Position numbers and translations under genes: made by a program | Source: an uncultured Collinsella sp. | GTDB lineage: Bacteria > Actinomycetota > Coriobacteriia > Coriobacteriales > Coriobacteriaceae | Direction of reading: 5' to 3' | Length of the DNA: 64,000 nucleotides | Assembly: GCA_902470365.1 (NCBI GenBank) | Contig: CABRFZ010000009.1 | Coordinates: forward strand, 4,021-68,020 | Part shown: positions 1 through 7,255 of the stretch, one piece after another | Layout: every line of letters starts with the position of its first letter | Position numbering within the stretch: the first letter of the stretch is position 1 | Notes under the pieces: model-generated | Told to the model about the DNA's origin: nothing | The model's database searches: none | The model's input: the letters and a program-made list of their open reading frames with translations, nothing else

Positions 1-1
1 C

Positions 2-865
2 GCGCTCGATCACGATGCCGAGGCTATCGGTCTGTTCCGCTCTGAGTTCCTGTTCATGGATTCTGCTGAGCTTCCTTCCGAGGAGGAGCAGTTTAACGCC
101 TACCGCAAGGTCGCTAGCGCGCTCAAGGGCGCTCCGGTCATCATCCGCACGCTCGATGTGGGTGGCGACAAGGAGATCCCGTACCTGCACATGGTCAAGG
201 AAGATAACCCCTTCATGGGCTTCCGCGCCGTGCGTTACTGCCTGGCCAATCCCGACCAGTACAAGGTCCAGCTCCGTGCTCTGCTGCGCGCCAGCGCCTT
301 CGGTGACGTCAAGATCATGATCCCGCTCGTCACTTGCGTCGAGGAGGTCGTGGCTGTCAAGGAGCTCGTCGAGCAGTGCAAGGCCGAGCTGACCGAAGAG
401 GGTCGCAAGTTCAACGAGAACATCGAGGTCGGCATCATGGTCGAGACGCCCGCCGCTTCGCTGCTCGCTGACCGCCTGGCCGAGGTCGCCGACTTCTTCT
501 CCATCGGCACCAACGACCTGATCGGCTACACCATGTGCGCCGACCGTGGCAACGACACCATCTCAAACCTGTACCAGGTGTACTATCCCGCCGTGCTCCG
601 CTCGCTCAAGAACATCATCGAGAGCGGCGTGAAGGCCGGCATCATGGTCGGTATGTGCGGCGAGGCCGCTGCCGATCCGCTGCTTGAGCCGCTGCTGATC
701 AGCTGGGGCCTGGAGGAGTTCTCGATGAGCGCTCCGTCCATCCTGCGCGCCCGCAAGACCATCAGCCAGTGGACCAAGGCCGAGTGCGACGAGCTTGCCG
801 AGAAGGCGCTCGCCTGCAACACTGCCGCCGAGGTCAAGGCGCTGCTCGAGTCCGCAGCTCGTTAA
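2..865 (+). CDS. ptsI: PTS enzyme I (phosphoenolpyruvate-protein phosphotransferase), C-terminal part
   Basis: Enzyme I takes phosphate from PEP and passes it to HPr in the cytoplasm, starting all PTS sugar uptake. The gene is cut by the window's left edge: the frame is open from base 2, and the visible 287 residues are the PEP-binding TIM-barrel domain. Family motifs in order are GLFRSEFLFM, RTLDVGGDKEIPY, NPFMGFRAVRYCL, MVETPAASLLAD, FFSIGTNDL and the active-site cysteine segment GMCGEAAADP near the C-terminus. The start and the HPr-interacting N-terminal domain lie outside the window. It is followed by two 1-phosphofructokinase-type genes on the same strand, which fits a fructose/hexose PTS setting. 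There is no odd residue in the visible catalytic motifs. Confidence 0.95.
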   Translation, partial: ALDHDAEAIGLFRSEFLFMDSAELPSEEEQFNAYRKVASALKGAPVIIRTLDVGGDKEIPYLHMVKEDNPFMGFRAVRYCLANPDQYKVQLRALLRASAFGDVKIMIPLVTCVEEVVAVKELVEQCKAELTEEGRKFNENIEVGIMVETPAASLLADRLAEVADFFSIGTNDLIGYTMCADRGNDTISNLYQVYYPAVLRSLKNIIESGVKAGIMVGMCGEAAADPLLEPLLISWGLEEFSMSAPSILRARKTISQWTKAECDELAEKALACNTAAEVKALLESAAR

Positions 866-882
866 TTTGGTATCAGAGGTAA

Positions 883-912
883 CCGCGTGGTTGGAATGGG
901 CCGGCCACGCGG
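883..912 (+). other. Intergenic hairpin between ptsI and the first pfkB-type gene
   Basis: Arms CCGCGTGG (883-890) and CCACGCGG (905-912) pair perfectly over 8 bp with a 14-base loop. No T-run follows, so it is not a standard terminator. It may be an mRNA processing or stabilising element that separates expression of ptsI from the downstream kinase. Confidence 0.4.
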
Positions 913-939
913 CCCTCACATATACAGGGGGTACTGTAA

Positions 940-1872
940 ATGTTCTACACGCTAACCGCTAACCCGGCTGTCGACATGACGGTTTCGAGCTCTCCGCTCG
1001 AGCCCGACGAGAACGTCCGCACCGGCTCGGCCAGCTACACGGCTAACGGCAAGGGCCTCGACGTGTCCTTCGCCTTTAAGAAGATGGGCGTCGACACCGT
1101 CGCACTCGGCTTCTTCGCTGGCTTTACGGGCAAGTTCATCGTCGAGGAGGTCATGAACCTGGGTTGCCTGTGCCGGCCGGTCTGGACCGACGGCATCACG
1201 CGTATCAACACCTACGTCAACGATGGCCAGCACGAGTACGGCATCCTGAACCCCGGCGCACCGATTACGCCGCAGCACCAGGAGGAGCTCTACAACATCC
1301 TGGACACCGCGGGCGACCTTGAGTGCCTGATCGTCTCTGGTTCCGTGCCTCCCAAAGCTACGCCCGACTTCCTGGCTCAGGTCATGGAGCACGCTCAGGC
1401 TCGTGGCGCCGACGTCGTCCTGGACCTGTCCTCCGACAAGCTCAAGGAGCTCGCTCACAAGAAGCCGCTGCTCATCAAGCCGAACCATCATGAGATGAAG
1501 GCCATCTTCGGCGTGCCGGTCGACACTGACGACGAAGTCCGCGTTGCTATGAAGCTGGCTCACGACGCCGGGGTCCAGAACGTGCTGCTCACTCGTGGTA
1601 GCCGCGGCGACGCCTACTTCTCGAACGGCGAGGACATCTGGTATGCCAAGCGTGAGTTCAACATCAAGTTGGTCTCTTCCGTCTGCGCCGGCGACTGCAC
1701 CCTCGCTGCGTTCCTGCACAAGTGGTACAGGGATCGCGACAACGTCGAGGAGGCCATGAAGCTCGCTATGGCCACCGGTGCTAACGTTGCCGAGTCCGTG
1801 GGCATTGGCGACTTCGGTCACGTCGATGAGTACAGCAAGCGCGTTGCTGTCCGTAAGCTCGACCGCAAGTAA
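940..1872 (+). CDS. 1-phosphofructokinase-family hexose kinase (PfkB/ribokinase fold), first of a tandem pair
   Basis: A 310-residue PfkB-family kinase, the size of FruK/LacC enzymes that phosphorylate fructose-1-phosphate or tagatose-6-phosphate with ATP. It opens with MFYTLTANPAVDMTV, typical of the family. The first signature region reads NGKGLDVS where most members have GGKGxNVA. The substrate/anion-hole motif reads CAGDCTLAAF, so the catalytic aspartate is kept but the usual GAGD first glycine is cysteine. The start follows AGGGGG at 928-933. A hairpin terminator lies 27 bases after the stop. It sits directly behind ptsI, so a role in PTS-imported hexose use is likely. The exact sugar phosphate cannot be decided from sequence. 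Confidence 0.85.
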   Translation: MFYTLTANPAVDMTVSSSPLEPDENVRTGSASYTANGKGLDVSFAFKKMGVDTVALGFFAGFTGKFIVEEVMNLGCLCRPVWTDGITRINTYVNDGQHEYGILNPGAPITPQHQEELYNILDTAGDLECLIVSGSVPPKATPDFLAQVMEHAQARGADVVLDLSSDKLKELAHKKPLLIKPNHHEMKAIFGVPVDTDDEVRVAMKLAHDAGVQNVLLTRGSRGDAYFSNGEDIWYAKREFNIKLVSSVCAGDCTLAAFLHKWYRDRDNVEEAMKLAMATGANVAESVGIGDFGHVDEYSKRVAVRKLDRK

Positions 1873-1899
1873 GCGAAAAGCGACAAATTCGTGCGCATG

Positions 1900-1933
1900 C
1901 GGCGTCCCGATTTCAATCGGGGCGCCGTTTTTT
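1900..1933 (+). terminator. Rho-independent terminator after first pfkB-type gene
   Basis: A GC-rich stem (about CGGCG plus CCCGAT against ATCGGGGCGCCG) with a short TCA loop is followed by TTTTTT at 1928-1933. It lies 27 bases past the stop codon and separates the two tandem kinase genes into different transcripts. Confidence 0.8.
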
Positions 1934-2055
1934 GTCCCACCCGAACTTCGGCGCCGTCCTTCACGCGTTCCACACCGTTCGCCGAGTTGTTGTAGCCTTT
2001 TGCCGAATCGTGGAATATACTTTCATTTACACGTTGCTTCGTGAAAGGAACATTC

Positions 2056-2988
2056 ATGATTTACACGCTCACTGCAAATCCCGCCATTGACTACAACATT
2101 GCCTGCGACGGCCTGTCCGCCAATACCGTTACGCGCACCCGTAACGCGGTCTATACCCCCAACGGCAAGGGTCTCAACGTCTCGTTTACGCTCGACCACT
2201 ACGGCGTCGACACCACGATCCTGGGCTTCTTTGCCGGCTTCTCGGGTGAGTTCATCGTTAAGGGCGCCGAGGCCCTTGGCGTGCCCGTCAAGCCCGTGTG
2301 GACTGACGGCATCACGCGTGTCAACGTCTTCCTCAACGCCGGTCCCGACACCGAGTACAACATGGTCAATGCCGGTGCCGCCATTAACGAAGCCAACGAG
2401 CAGGAGATGTTTGAGCTTATTGATTCGCTCGACGATATGACCTGCCTGGTTATCAGCGGCTCGCTGCCCCCCAACACCTCTGAGGGCTTCCTGGCCGAGG
2501 TCCTGCGTCGCGTGAAGGCCAAGGGTGCTGAGTTCGTGCTCGATATCTCGAGCCATCAGCTGGCCGACCTCATTGCCATGGAGCCGCTCCTCATTAAGCC
2601 TAACGACGACGAGCTGCTTGATATCTTTGGCATTAAGGTGAGCGGTGGCGACGACGAGTCCGTCAAGGCTGCTATGGCCGAGCTGCACGCCAAGGGTGCT
2701 AAGAATGTTCTGCTGACCCTCGGTGGCGCCGGCGCGTACTTCTCCAACGGAGAGCACATCTGGTTTGCCAACCGTACCTTTGAGGTCAAGCTGCTGTCGA
2801 CGGTCTGCGCCGGCGATTCCTCGCTCGCTGCCTTCTTGTCCGTGTGGCACGACGCCCCCGAACGCGTCGAGGACGCCCTGCGCCTTTCGATGGCCACCGG
2901 TGCCAATGTGGTTGAGTGTCCGGGCCTGGGCGATTTTGCCAAGGTGGACGAATATAAGAAGAACATCGAAGTTCGCCAGGTCTGCTAG
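2056..2988 (+). CDS. 1-phosphofructokinase-family hexose kinase (PfkB fold), second of a tandem pair
   Basis: A second 310-residue PfkB-family kinase, clearly paralogous to the gene just upstream: it shares MIYTLTANPAIDY at the N-terminus, NGKGLNVSF, FFAGFSGEFIV, VWTDGITRVN, ISGSLPPNT, LIKPNDDEL and CAGDSSLAAF. As in its neighbour, the usual GAGD is CAGD. The ATG at 2056 is chosen because AAAGGA lies 7 bases upstream; an in-frame GTG at 2041 would overlap that ribosome site. A -10-like TATACT lies at 2016-2021. Each of the two genes has its own terminator, so they may be differently regulated isozymes. The sugar phosphate used is uncertain (fructose-1-P or tagatose-6-P type). Confidence 0.85.
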   Translation: MIYTLTANPAIDYNIACDGLSANTVTRTRNAVYTPNGKGLNVSFTLDHYGVDTTILGFFAGFSGEFIVKGAEALGVPVKPVWTDGITRVNVFLNAGPDTEYNMVNAGAAINEANEQEMFELIDSLDDMTCLVISGSLPPNTSEGFLAEVLRRVKAKGAEFVLDISSHQLADLIAMEPLLIKPNDDELLDIFGIKVSGGDDESVKAAMAELHAKGAKNVLLTLGGAGAYFSNGEHIWFANRTFEVKLLSTVCAGDSSLAAFLSVWHDAPERVEDALRLSMATGANVVECPGLGDFAKVDEYKKNIEVRQVC

Positions 2989-3010
2989 CCGCATCGATAC
3001 ATCGTTGCCG

Positions 3011-3046
3011 AACACCCGCTTTGGAGCTCCGAGGCGGGTGTTTTTT
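3011..3046 (+). terminator. Rho-independent terminator after second pfkB-type gene
   Basis: Arms AACACCCGC (3011-3019) and GCGGGTGTT (3034-3042) pair over 9 bp and run into TTTTTT ending at 3046. It lies 22 bases past the stop. Confidence 0.85.
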
Positions 3047-3183
3047 GCGCGCTTAACGTATATGGCGTCTGCTGTCTCGTTTTATCGAATCGACGACGCG
3101 ATTGCGTGTGCGCGCTTTCCCGTTTCTTGTTAGACTTCTTGAGAACCATCGATTAACGCTCGCAAGTGCAGGAGGCCTTAGGC

Positions 3184-4578
3184 ATGTGCAATGTTTCGCT
3201 CAACGGTACGCAGCCGACCGATGCCTCCCTGCGCGTCCTACGTGCGCTTGAGGCGGCTGGTCTTGAGGCTTGGTACGTAGGCGGTTGGGTACGTGATGCC
3301 CTGATGGGGCGCCCCAGCCACGATGTGGACATGTGTTGCAGCGGCCTGTGGCAGGAGTCCAAGGCGGCGCTCGAGGCGGCTGATATTGCCGTGGTTGAGT
3401 CGGGCATTAAATTTGGCGGCATCACGGCCATTTGCGATGACGAGCGCATTGAGGTCACCACCTACCGCCTGGACGGCTTTTACACCGATGGCCGCCATCC
3501 TCAGAGTGTCGAGCGTGCCGCCTCGCTCGAGGACGATCTGGCCCGCCGCGACTTTACCGTCAACGCCATGGCCTGGCATCCCGAGCGCGGGCTTGTCGAC
3601 CGCTACGACGGCCAGGGTGATCTGGAGCGCAAGCTGATTCGCGCTGTCGGTGATCCCAAGCGTCGCTTTAACGAGGACGCCCTGCGCATGCTGCGTGCGG
3701 TGCGCTTTGCCTGCCGTCTGGACTTTATGATTGAGCCCGAGACTAAGCGTGCGCTTGCCGAGTGCGCGCCGCTGCTCGATGCCGTGGCGCGCGAGCGTGT
3801 GGGTATTGAGCTCGAGGGCATTCTTTCGACCGGTCATGGGGGAGACGCGATGCTTCGCTATCCCGAGCTCATCTGTGCCGCTGTGCCCGAGTTGGCAGCG
3901 GGTCGCGGGTTTGATCAGCGAAGTGTCTACCATGCGTTTAACGTCTACGAGCATATCGCCCGTGTGCTGACAGTGGCAGGGGAGCTGGCGCTGTGCGACG
4001 GCGTCGCGCCATCGTCGAGCCTTATGTGGGCGGCGTTTTTGCACGATGTCTCCAAGCCCGAGTGCTTTACGGTCGATCACGCCGGCAGCGGACACTTCTA
4101 CGGTCATCCAGAGCTCGGCGCCAAGAAGGCGCGCGTCATCATGGATCGCCTGGCGCTCTCGCACGATTTGGTGCGCGATGTGTGTCTGCTTATCAAATAC
4201 CATGATAAGCCGCTGCGCCCCGAGCGCTCCTTCCTGCTCAATATGATGCGCGCGCTTTCGGGTGAGGGCGTCGACACGGCCCGCCTGATTGACGAGCTCA
4301 TGGACCTTAAGCGTGCTGACACGCTCGGCAAGGCCCCGTCGTGCTTCTATTATGTCGAGACAATCGAGGAAATGCGTGCGCTGGCGCACGAGCTACTGGA
4401 GGCGGGGGAGCCCTATACGCTCAAGATGCTCGCCGTCAACGGCGGCGACCTGATCCGTGCCGGTGTGAAGCCGGGGCCCGAGCTAGGTCAACTACTCAAC
4501 GCTGCCCTCGATGCCGTGATCGAAGACAACATTCCCAATGAGCGCGAAGCCCTTTTGGTCCATCTCAACTTGAATTAG
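3184..4578 (+). CDS. cca: CCA tRNA nucleotidyltransferase / poly(A) polymerase family protein with HD domain
   Basis: A 464-residue class II tRNA nucleotidyltransferase, which adds or repairs the 3' CCA of tRNAs. The N-terminal nucleotidyltransferase domain shows GGWVRDALMG (about residues 33-42) and the metal-binding DVDMCC pair of acidic residues, then RRDFTVNAMA and RRFNEDALRMLRAVRFA of the neck region. A C-terminal HD hydrolase domain has FLHDVSKPE (about residue 285). The start is ATG 3184, because AGGAGG (3170-3175) sits 8 bases upstream; an in-frame GTG at 3166 lies before the ribosome site. Both downstream tRNA-Glu genes already encode CCA, so the enzyme probably mainly repairs ends. 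Whether it adds all three nucleotides or only A or CC cannot be told here. Confidence 0.9.
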   Translation: MCNVSLNGTQPTDASLRVLRALEAAGLEAWYVGGWVRDALMGRPSHDVDMCCSGLWQESKAALEAADIAVVESGIKFGGITAICDDERIEVTTYRLDGFYTDGRHPQSVERAASLEDDLARRDFTVNAMAWHPERGLVDRYDGQGDLERKLIRAVGDPKRRFNEDALRMLRAVRFACRLDFMIEPETKRALAECAPLLDAVARERVGIELEGILSTGHGGDAMLRYPELICAAVPELAAGRGFDQRSVYHAFNVYEHIARVLTVAGELALCDGVAPSSSLMWAAFLHDVSKPECFTVDHAGSGHFYGHPELGAKKARVIMDRLALSHDLVRDVCLLIKYHDKPLRPERSFLLNMMRALSGEGVDTARLIDELMDLKRADTLGKAPSCFYYVETIEEMRALAHELLEAGEPYTLKMLAVNGGDLIRAGVKPGPELGQLLNAALDAVIEDNIPNEREALLVHLNLN

Positions 4579-4642
4579 CTACCCAGTTTACCTGCGTGTT
4601 CCATAACCTGCCGACAATTTTTCGGCAATTTGGAATTTCTTC

Positions 4643-4671
4643 TTGCGCTGACGTTTTTTGTCACGTAATAT
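4643..4671 (+). promoter_or_regulatory. Predicted sigma-70-type promoter for the tRNA-Glu pair
   Basis: TTGCGC (4643-4648) and TAATAT (4666-4671) are separated by exactly 17 bases. Transcription would start near 4678, about 28 bases before the first tRNA. No coding sequence intervenes. Confidence 0.6.
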
Positions 4672-4705
4672 ATTTCTTCGCAGCACGGCAGTGCAGATGT
4701 CATGT

Positions 4706-4782
4706 GGCCCGTTCGTCTAGCGGTTTAGGACGCCGCCCTCTCAAGGCGGAGATCACCAGTTCGAATCTGGTACGGGCTACCA
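4706..4782 (+). tRNA. tRNA-Glu (anticodon CUC), copy 1
   Basis: A 77-base cloverleaf including an encoded CCA end. The acceptor stem pairs GGCCCGT with ACGGGCT. The anticodon stem is CCGCC/GGCGG around loop CTCTCAA, giving anticodon CTC (Glu, GAG codons). The T-arm is CCAG/CTGG around TTCGAAT. It is identical base for base to the copy 22 bases downstream. Confidence 0.95.
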
Positions 4783-4804
4783 CTTCTTTTCTGCTGAGGC
4801 TTAT

Positions 4805-4881
4805 GGCCCGTTCGTCTAGCGGTTTAGGACGCCGCCCTCTCAAGGCGGAGATCACCAGTTCGAATCTGGTACGGGCTACCA
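4805..4881 (+). tRNA. tRNA-Glu (anticodon CUC), copy 2
   Basis: An exact 77-base duplicate of the preceding tRNA-Glu(CUC), separated by a 22-base spacer (4783-4804). It has the same encoded CCA, anticodon loop CTCTCAA and T-arm. The pair probably forms one transcript from the promoter at 4643-4671 to the terminator at 4892-4926. Doubling of this isoacceptor fits the heavy use of GAG codons in the neighbouring genes. Confidence 0.95.
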
Positions 4882-4891
4882 CGCATTTGAT

Positions 4892-4926
4892 ACCCGGGCT
4901 TCCCATGGAAGGCCGGGTTTTTTATT
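4892..4926 (+). terminator. Terminator of the tRNA-Glu transcript
   Basis: Stem ACCCGG/CCGGGT (4892-4897 with 4913-4918) plus inner CTTCC/GGAAG is followed by a T-run to 4926. It begins 10 bases after the second tRNA. Confidence 0.8.
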
Positions 4927-5031
4927 TTCAAACAACCGTCTGCAATTCCCGTTTGAACCAGAGCTTTGCGTTCTGTCTATGGTCCTTGCGGGTACAATAT
5001 CCAAGATATTTTGACTGTTAGAAGGAGTCTC

Positions 5032-6339
5032 ATGACGGAGTCCTCTCAGCATACGTCTAAGCCCCAGGTCGAGGTTGAGGCCTCGGGCGGAGATGACAAT
5101 AAGAGCGCACGCCGCGGCGCCATCTTTATCGGCGTCGTGCTGGTGGGTTATATCGTCTATCTGGTGGTAACCGGGCAGATGGGGCAGTTCTGGGCCGCAA
5201 TGTCGAGCGTCCAGGCGCCATGGCTCGTTGTCGCGTGTCTTTGCATGTTCATGTATCTGTTCTTTGGCATTGTGGCCTATGCGATCGCCGTCTGGCTCGA
5301 CCCATATTCACCCGTCGGCATCCGCGACCTGATTTCGGTCGAGGCGAGCGGCATCTTCTTTGGCAACCTGACGCCCATGATGATGGGCTCGACTCCCGCC
5401 CAGATCTACCGCCTGACCAAGGCGGGCCAAAATGTCGGCGAGGCTGGTGCCACGCAGTTCACGCGCTTTATCGTGTATCAGTTTGGCCTCGTTGCCTGGG
5501 GCGCTATCCTACTGCTTGCTCGCATGCCGTTTTTTGCCGAGCGCTATGGCGACATGACGCTGCTGTGTGTCTTTAGCTTTGGTGGGCACTGCTGCATCTT
5601 GCTGGGCATCTTCGCCGTCGCGCTCATGCCTAAGACCGTCACGCGCGTCGCCCATTGCATCATCAATTGGCTTGAGCGCATTGGTGTCTCGGCCACTAAG
5701 ATCGAGGGATGGCGCACGTTTGTCGATGGCGAGATCTACTCCTTCTCCGAGAAGTTCAAGCTTTCAGCCGGACATTTTTCTTCCATGCTGCTCACCGTGT
5801 TTATCACCATGCTGCAGCTCGCGTTTTTCTATCTGGTGCCGTATTTCCTGATGCTTGCCTTTGGCCACCACGAGGTCGACTTTTTCTCGGTCATGGCCGC
5901 GAGCGCCTTTGTCCAGCTGCTGAGCTCTGCGGTTCCCTTGCCCGGTGGAACTGGTGGCGCTGAGGGCGGCTTTGCATTGTTCTTGGGTCATTTCTTCGGT
6001 TCGGCATCGACCGCCGGCTATCTGCTGTGGCGCCTCATTACGTTTATTGCACCGACCATTTTGGCTGCGCCCCTGCTGGGGCTTAAGAGCGCTCACAACG
6101 AGAGCATCCATGCGCGCTGGGATCGTGTGATGCGCAAGCTCGGCCGCGCGCCTCAGACGCCCTCTGCGCCCACTAAGCCGCACCCCGCGAATGCTGTTAC
6201 CGTTGATCCCAAGAAGCAGGCTCAGAAGGCTTCTGGGACCGCTAAGCCGGCTCATAAAGCCTATGTGCGCCAGACAGGCGACGGTATTCGCGTATCTCCG
6301 TCGGCACTCAATAAGAAGAAGCACCCTAAGTCGCAGTAG
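5032..6339 (+). CDS. Lysylphosphatidylglycerol synthase TM region / flippase-like (UPF0104) membrane protein
   Basis: A 435-residue polytopic membrane protein with about eight hydrophobic segments, the first near residue 30 (GAIFIGVVLVGYIVYLVV). Typical family features are EASGIFFGNLTPMMMGSTPA, QIYRLTKAGQ and the later loop VPLPGGTGGAEGGFA. These are shared with the membrane half of MprF and with stand-alone lipid flippase-like proteins. There is no aminoacyl-transferase domain, so it is probably a flippase-like or lipid-related transporter rather than an LPG synthase. The C-terminal 65 residues are a basic, Pro/Ala/Lys-rich cytoplasmic tail. ATG 5032 follows GAAGGAG (5021-5027), and a TACAAT box lies at 4993-4998. 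The lipid substrate is unknown. Confidence 0.8.
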   Translation: MTESSQHTSKPQVEVEASGGDDNKSARRGAIFIGVVLVGYIVYLVVTGQMGQFWAAMSSVQAPWLVVACLCMFMYLFFGIVAYAIAVWLDPYSPVGIRDLISVEASGIFFGNLTPMMMGSTPAQIYRLTKAGQNVGEAGATQFTRFIVYQFGLVAWGAILLLARMPFFAERYGDMTLLCVFSFGGHCCILLGIFAVALMPKTVTRVAHCIINWLERIGVSATKIEGWRTFVDGEIYSFSEKFKLSAGHFSSMLLTVFITMLQLAFFYLVPYFLMLAFGHHEVDFFSVMAASAFVQLLSSAVPLPGGTGGAEGGFALFLGHFFGSASTAGYLLWRLITFIAPTILAAPLLGLKSAHNESIHARWDRVMRKLGRAPQTPSAPTKPHPANAVTVDPKKQAQKASGTAKPAHKAYVRQTGDGIRVSPSALNKKKHPKSQ

Positions 6340-6455
6340 GGCAGTCGTGCGTTCTTCATGATGCGGGGCATATTTGTGCTGTATGGGGGATAATCCTCTT
6401 ACGTAGATTATCTCTCATCTGTTGATGAATGCTCGCATATCGAAGGGACATGCCC

Positions 6456-7067
6456 ATGGCAACCAGCAAACCGCGTCTTGACCGCCGCATCGTTCGCAGC
6501 CGTAATGCCATCCTTTCCGCTTTCGAGCGCCTGCTCATGGAAAAGCCGCTGGCAGACATTACGGTGAGTGCCATCGCGCGCGAGGCCAATGTCGACCGCA
6601 AGACCTTTTACGTTCACTTTGGTACGGTTGACGGCCTGCTCGATGCCATTGCCGTCGATGTGGTGGAGATGATTGTCGACTCGGTCGAGAAAACGCTTGC
6701 TTCCATGGACGGCGACACCAATGAGCGCGCCCTGGGCGCGGCGGCGACCTTCTTTAAAACCGTTAATGAGGCGCTGTGCAACAACTTAGTGCTCAATCGT
6801 CAGCTGATCGAGAATATTCCGCTCGATGATTTCATGGCTCGTCTTCGTGCGCCGCTCGAACATGAGATTGCCGAGCGCGATCTGCTGCCCCAAGGTCTCA
6901 AGGACGAGATGTTCGACTATTATCTGGCGTTTTTGCTGTCGGGTATTATCGGTATCTATCGCACGTGGGCACTGTCTGACGGCTCGGTTCCTATCGAGCG
7001 CGTCTCTGAGGTCGCCAACGACCTGACTCTTAATGGCCTGTCGAGTCTGGAATCTCGCTTGGAATAG
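6456..7067 (+). CDS. TetR/AcrR-family transcriptional regulator
   Basis: A 203-residue one-domain repressor type. The N-terminal HTH spans about residues 8-55 (AILSAFERLL ... ITVSAIAREANVDRKTFYVHF), the canonical TetR recognition helix region. The C-terminal ligand/dimer domain ends with FLLSGIIGIYRTWALSDG, resembling the TetR_C group found in DhaS-like regulators. ATG 6456 is preferred over ATG 6450 because GAAGGG (6442-6447) is 8 bases before it and only 2 before the other. It lies downstream of the flippase-like gene and converges on a radical SAM gene; its target and ligand are unknown. Confidence 0.85.
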   Translation: MATSKPRLDRRIVRSRNAILSAFERLLMEKPLADITVSAIAREANVDRKTFYVHFGTVDGLLDAIAVDVVEMIVDSVEKTLASMDGDTNERALGAAATFFKTVNEALCNNLVLNRQLIENIPLDDFMARLRAPLEHEIAERDLLPQGLKDEMFDYYLAFLLSGIIGIYRTWALSDGSVPIERVSEVANDLTLNGLSSLESRLE

Positions 7068-7091
7068 CATTGATAATTCAACAACTTAAAG

Positions 7092-7160
7092 AAGTTGCGG
7101 TGGAATAGGGATTGTTTTGGTTATTGGAAGGCCGATCTAGTCCCTATTTCACCGCAACTT
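7092..7160. repeat. Dispersed 69-bp palindromic repeat, family 1, copy A
   Basis: Inverted arms AAGTTGCGGTGGAATAGGGA (from 7092) and TCCCTATTTCACCGCAACTT (to 7160) enclose about 29 variable bases. Matching copies lie at 30854-30922 and 47133-47201, and a left-arm-only copy at 8823-8844. It sits in the convergent space between the TetR gene and the radical SAM gene. Confidence 0.9.
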
Positions 7161-7186
7161 AGTAAAACTGTTTTGATGGTAAGGCT

Positions 7187-7219
7187 GAGCAGCCTCGAAG
7201 ATGAGCTTCGAGGCTGCTC
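7187..7219. terminator. 14-bp perfect stem between convergent genes
   Basis: GAGCAGCCTCGAAG (7187-7200) pairs perfectly with CTTCGAGGCTGCTC (7206-7219) around a 5-base loop. It lies between the ends of the TetR gene (+) and radical SAM gene (-), so a bidirectional terminator is the natural reading, although neither side carries a clean T-run. Confidence 0.5.
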
Positions 7220-7255
7220 CGCTTCATTTCAGAGCGTTTGTCGTGTGAAGCGGCA

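Noticed and set aside
4596..5021. 141-codon frame across the two tRNA-Glu genes
   Set aside because: It reads through both tRNAs, giving an apparent protein repeat that is only the duplicated tRNA.
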